Assembly (NCBI GenBank): GCA_019914995.1
Contig: CM034132.1
Span: 5,789,501-5,853,500, forward strand
Length of the DNA: 64,000 nt
Direction: 5' to 3'
Origin: Acanthochlamys bracteata
Lineage: Eukaryota > Streptophyta > Magnoliopsida > Pandanales > Velloziaceae
Positions 60,995 to 64,000 of this stretch are shown piece by piece. The position numbers were made by a program, and so were the translations under genes. Position 1 is the first letter of the stretch; each line of letters opens with the position of its first letter. A model generated the notes under the pieces. That model was not told the DNA's origin and ran no database searches. It worked only from the letters and a program-made list of their open reading frames with translations.

Positions 60995-62500
60995 TCAGGG
61001 GTGTCTATGAATGCTGCTTCCCACTGTCCTCTCCCTTCTGCCCAGCAATATTGTAAAGCTTGATGATACATTATGGCCCATTTTATACTTCGCATCACAA
61101 TAGAAACAATGTCCTTCGCCTCTCCTTGCGTTGATGTCTGCCAGTGTCAGTCCTGGGCATTGTCGGGAGGCTGTTGAGCTTGTGGCCGCCGAAATTGCAC
61201 TCCCTGAAGTAGAGCCTGCTGCTGATCTCAGAGGTGCGGTCCCTACAAGAGTCCTCCATGCTTGGAATCGTGGAGAGTGATTCACTGATCTCTCACAGGA
61301 CATCATCTGCTCAAGCTGTTGCGCTTGTCTGTAGGCTTATTTTAGTTAGTAGGTTGGCATGCCATTACATCCATGGCAATCGGCTTGAAGAGCTCCCAAA
61401 AAACGCGCCCAATGAGGTCCTCCTTTGTGGCATATTCCAGTCTAATACACATGTCCTCAGAATCTTATTGATAGTTGGCTAGGTACCCGTTATTTTTAGT
61501 TTGTGTAGGCGAAGCTTGCATTACCAAAAGTTGTTGGGCCAAACTACAATGCAATGCAGATGTAAGATCCTCCCAAGAATGATGCCGTAGATCTCAGTGG
61601 TAATTTTGGTACCATCGAATGACCTCTCCTTTGAAGTAAATGGTAGCAATTAGAACACGATCCCAAGCCGCACTTTTGTGATATTTGAAATATCTTTCTG
61701 CCGAATACATCCACTCGTATGGCTCCTTGTCATTGATAGTTAGGAACTTATGGCGTTCCCGTGTTGCATATCCTTGCTGTTCGGTGTTGAAAATTGATAT
61801 AGGGTGTTGCTGAGACCTGCGGGTTTGTAAGTGTATTTACTTGTTGGTTGCAAGGGGTTGGTTTATTGGGTACAGCTGTGGTAGTGGTGCATAAGGTAAT
61901 GGGAGGGCATTGGGGTTATGTGGGTTAGGAACTGAGTGTTGGTTCATCAGGCAATTTTGTGGTGATTGGGTATAGGCTGCTAGTAGGATATTGCTGTTAT
62001 GTGGGATCAAATTTGACTGTATGAGGTGTCGAGTCGGTTGAGGTTTGCTGTAGCAGAGCTGGTATTGATGTTATAAGAGTTGATTGTTGTGTTGGTATAA
62101 CAGGGTAGCCACTGTCAAGGGTGCAATGGGTATAGATGTCACCATGGCCGGGTACTGGGTAGGAATTGGTTGTACTACTGTTGGTATTGGGTAGGTATGC
62201 TAGGTCTGATGGTGAAGTGTATGGGTTTTTTGGTTTGCAATATGGCTAGAAGAGGCGATGGTTGGTGGTACATAAGATAATCTAGGATTTCTGAATTATC
62301 TCTGGTTTTGCTGTGAAGAGGCAAGTTGCCCAGCCACATTAGAGGCGTTCTAGTCATGTGGCTCAAAGCGACTTGCCTATGTGTGATGGTTTTGGTGGGT
62401 TGCTTTCAATGGGGTGGGTGGTATTTGAAGGAAGTTGGTTGATTGTGGTGATGAAGGTGACTTAGCTTATTTGGACACTGCAGAAGCTGTGCGCTCCATT
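60995..62500 (-). pseudogene. Gypsy gag region with zinc knuckle
   Basis: Near 61165-61085 the minus strand encodes CPGLTLADINARRGEGHCFY, then CDAKYKMGHN, matching the L-T-x-x-E/D-x-x-x-R-R-x-x-G-x-C-F-Y-C-D-x-K-Y-x-x-G-H pattern of gypsy gag. Upstream to 62500 the frame is lost in many stops, with Gln/Pro/Tyr-rich low-complexity pieces. Confidence 0.75.
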
Positions 62501-62523
62501 AGATCGATAGCCTGGGTACCACT

Positions 62524-62955
62524 TGATACGGTTCACGATCACGCCAAGCTGTGAAACTATGCTAATTGCAAGAATAAAACTAAGAACCGAAAAAACAGAT
62601 GTACACGAAAATAAATACTTGATTCTGCATAACCTCCAAAACTTAAAAGCAATACTTATTTACAGACTCTACCGTGCATCGCACTGGATAGAGTCAAGAG
62701 AAGCTAAAAGTTCCAATCTTTCTAAATTCCTAACTAACTTGGTAACTAAATATTAAGTTACCTTGCCATTAAACACCAAATAACTTATCCATAGCTAATA
62801 CTTCTAGATAGGATTAAGTATTCTGCGAGCTCTGCTAATACTCTCCACAGCCACACATGCTCCCTGCTTCCCCTTTGTGCCTAGAGCTCTTAAGCGCATC
62901 CCGATACGAAGCCACTCTTTGGGCTGATGCACCCTTCTCACTTGGCTCCATGACA
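62524..62955 (-). repeat. 5' LTR of the gypsy element
   Basis: Pairs with 56638-57059. Followed on the minus strand by the degraded primer site at about 62510-62523. Confidence 0.9.
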
Positions 62956-62960
62956 ACTAT

Positions 62961-64000
62961 GCATAGTTGTTGTGCTACTTTGGTGATCAACTTACTAGCT
63001 GGCCTCGAGTGATTTATAAGCTTACACGGAAGCTATTGTTTTCCTCCAGGTATTGGTTTACTGTGTGTTGTCAGAACATCTTCAGGACCTTGTTAGTAAG
63101 GTAGCCTCTCTCTTTTCTCTTTCAGTGCCACGGACATTTGGCTTTAGTTCAATGGGTTCTTAAAGATCATTTCCAATTGGAGAGGAATCAGATAGTCTGT
63201 GATGCATAATTAGTGCTCTCTTTAAGGAAATGTAGTTGAATCATATGTATTCTTCATATTACTATTTTGCTCCATGTCAGAGTTGAGATGTGGGATTATT
63301 TCTGCTGCAATTATTACATTAGTCATGACTGCATTATGATCTTATTAATACCAGTTATCTCTGTTTGGATTTTTTTTTCTTTTGGTTCCAGAGTTGTGAT
63401 GTCCAGAAGTGATGTTGACTCGTTGCTTTCTTTTCTACACTTGGGCCGTAGCAACCGAAGGAGCAACTGATGATGCTAAAAGAAGGGGTGATGCGTTTGC
63501 TGGTGCCTTTAAAGCACACTTGGTTTGGTAATCTACAATAAAAATATCTATTTTGTTGGCCATCAAAGCAGATGTGAATTGTTCAAGTTTGAACTCTGTT
63601 TTGTTACAGTAATATCCTTGATAAATGCGTTCTCCTGCCTAGCTGTATGTAAGGTGAAAAAGGAGAAGATCTAGTCCTTTGTTTATGTTTTTTGTCTACA
63701 TGGCTGGTGTCCTATGTGATGAACCTTAATGTATAGATTGCCAAGTATAACGTGGTTTTATCCTTACCTAACAGGCAGTTATGGTTATAACTTTATGCTG
63801 TTTTCACTTATTTTCTATTCTTTTCTTTTTCTTCTTACAGTAATCATTTTCTTTTTACAGTAAATCCCTGCTTGAATGATGATACTATGTTGACCTACCT
63901 GGAACTATATTGCATACTTGCTTAAACTGTTTCAAACACAGTCTTGATTAAGGCAAAGTTTACTTGAGCAGAGGTAGTCTAGAGATTTAGAGTAGGTGAA
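62961..64000 (+). other. Possible continuation of a plus-strand host gene, not resolved
   Basis: Splice-like junctions: TTTTCCTCCAG before 63050 with GTATTGGTTTACTGTG after it, ending AGTAAG/GTAGCC near 63103; TCTCTTTCAG near 63125; and TTTTGGTTCCAG near 63390 followed by RVVMSRSDVDSLLSFLHLGR and a stop at 63470. No family was recognised. The rest to 64000 is T-rich and unannotated. Confidence 0.3.

Larger units (their letters stand above)
56638..62955 (-). mobile_element. Ty3-gypsy retrotransposon, decayed
   Basis: LTRs of about 420-430 bp (56638-57059; 62524-62955) run TGTCAYGRAGC... to GTATCA on the minus strand, flanked by ACTAT on both sides (56633-56637; 62956-62960). From right to left: gag knuckle, protease, reverse transcriptase, RNase H and integrase, the Ty3-gypsy order. 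All frames carry many stops. A MULE-type MITE sits between RNase H and integrase. The likely primer site (AGTGGTACCCAGGC) is a degraded Met-tRNA match. Confidence 0.9.

Overview
This is a flowering-plant nuclear window. It has split genes with GT-AG introns, Ty1-copia and Ty3-gypsy retrotransposons with initiator-Met-tRNA primer sites, AT-rich spacers and degenerate TTTAGGG/CCCTAAA arrays. The species cannot be named from the sequence. Only one clearly intact host gene is visible; most of the rest is nested transposable-element sequence.

Layout. 1-1893: end of a Sirevirus-like LTR on the minus strand. 3190-13010: a minus-strand PIF/Harbinger transposase split in two by a plus-strand Sirevirus-type copia element (3470-12714, target duplication ATTTA) that keeps a broken gag and a decayed integrase. 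13430-16970: two decayed Myb/SANT-like genes (the usual second gene of Harbinger elements) point away from each other across about 2.6 kb of degenerate TTTAGGG/CCCTAAA repeats. 16985-22150: a roughly 1-kb tandem duplication holding a lone copia LTR (target duplication GATTT), which itself holds a tandem array of a very small LTR element (TRIM type). 24405-24719: a Harbinger transposase C-terminus. 26326-26863: a hAT-type MITE.

27087-31849 (minus): an apparently intact eight-exon ATAD3 gene, a mitochondrial inner-membrane AAA+ ATPase, with about 619 codons. A 79-base ARF GTPase fragment lies just upstream of it. 34449-48905 (minus): an LTR element with Met-tRNA primer site and one long, unrecognised, stop-riddled protein frame. 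That frame is interrupted by a complete but dead 10.6-kb Sirevirus (35022-45579, target duplication GCTTC) with gag, pol and an env-like ORF. Around this element are an inverted repeat and an unrecognised 171-codon ORF on the other strand.

48993-53650: low-complexity, LTR-like AT-rich sequence with two diverged copies of one unit. 54700-about 55950: another decayed Sirevirus LTR. 56638-62955 (minus): a Ty3-gypsy element (target duplication ACTAT) with a MULE-type MITE (9-bp duplication TAGCTATCC) inside it. It sits in what may be a plus-strand host gene whose possible exons lie on both sides (56394-56637 and 62961-63475).

The elements record an order of insertion: Harbinger first, then copia; tandem unit, then copia LTR and TRIM array; unknown LTR element, then Sirevirus; gypsy, then MULE MITE. 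No working transposition system remains. The candidates for something undescribed are the unknown LTR-element protein and the head-to-head Myb/SANT-telomere-like-repeat structure.
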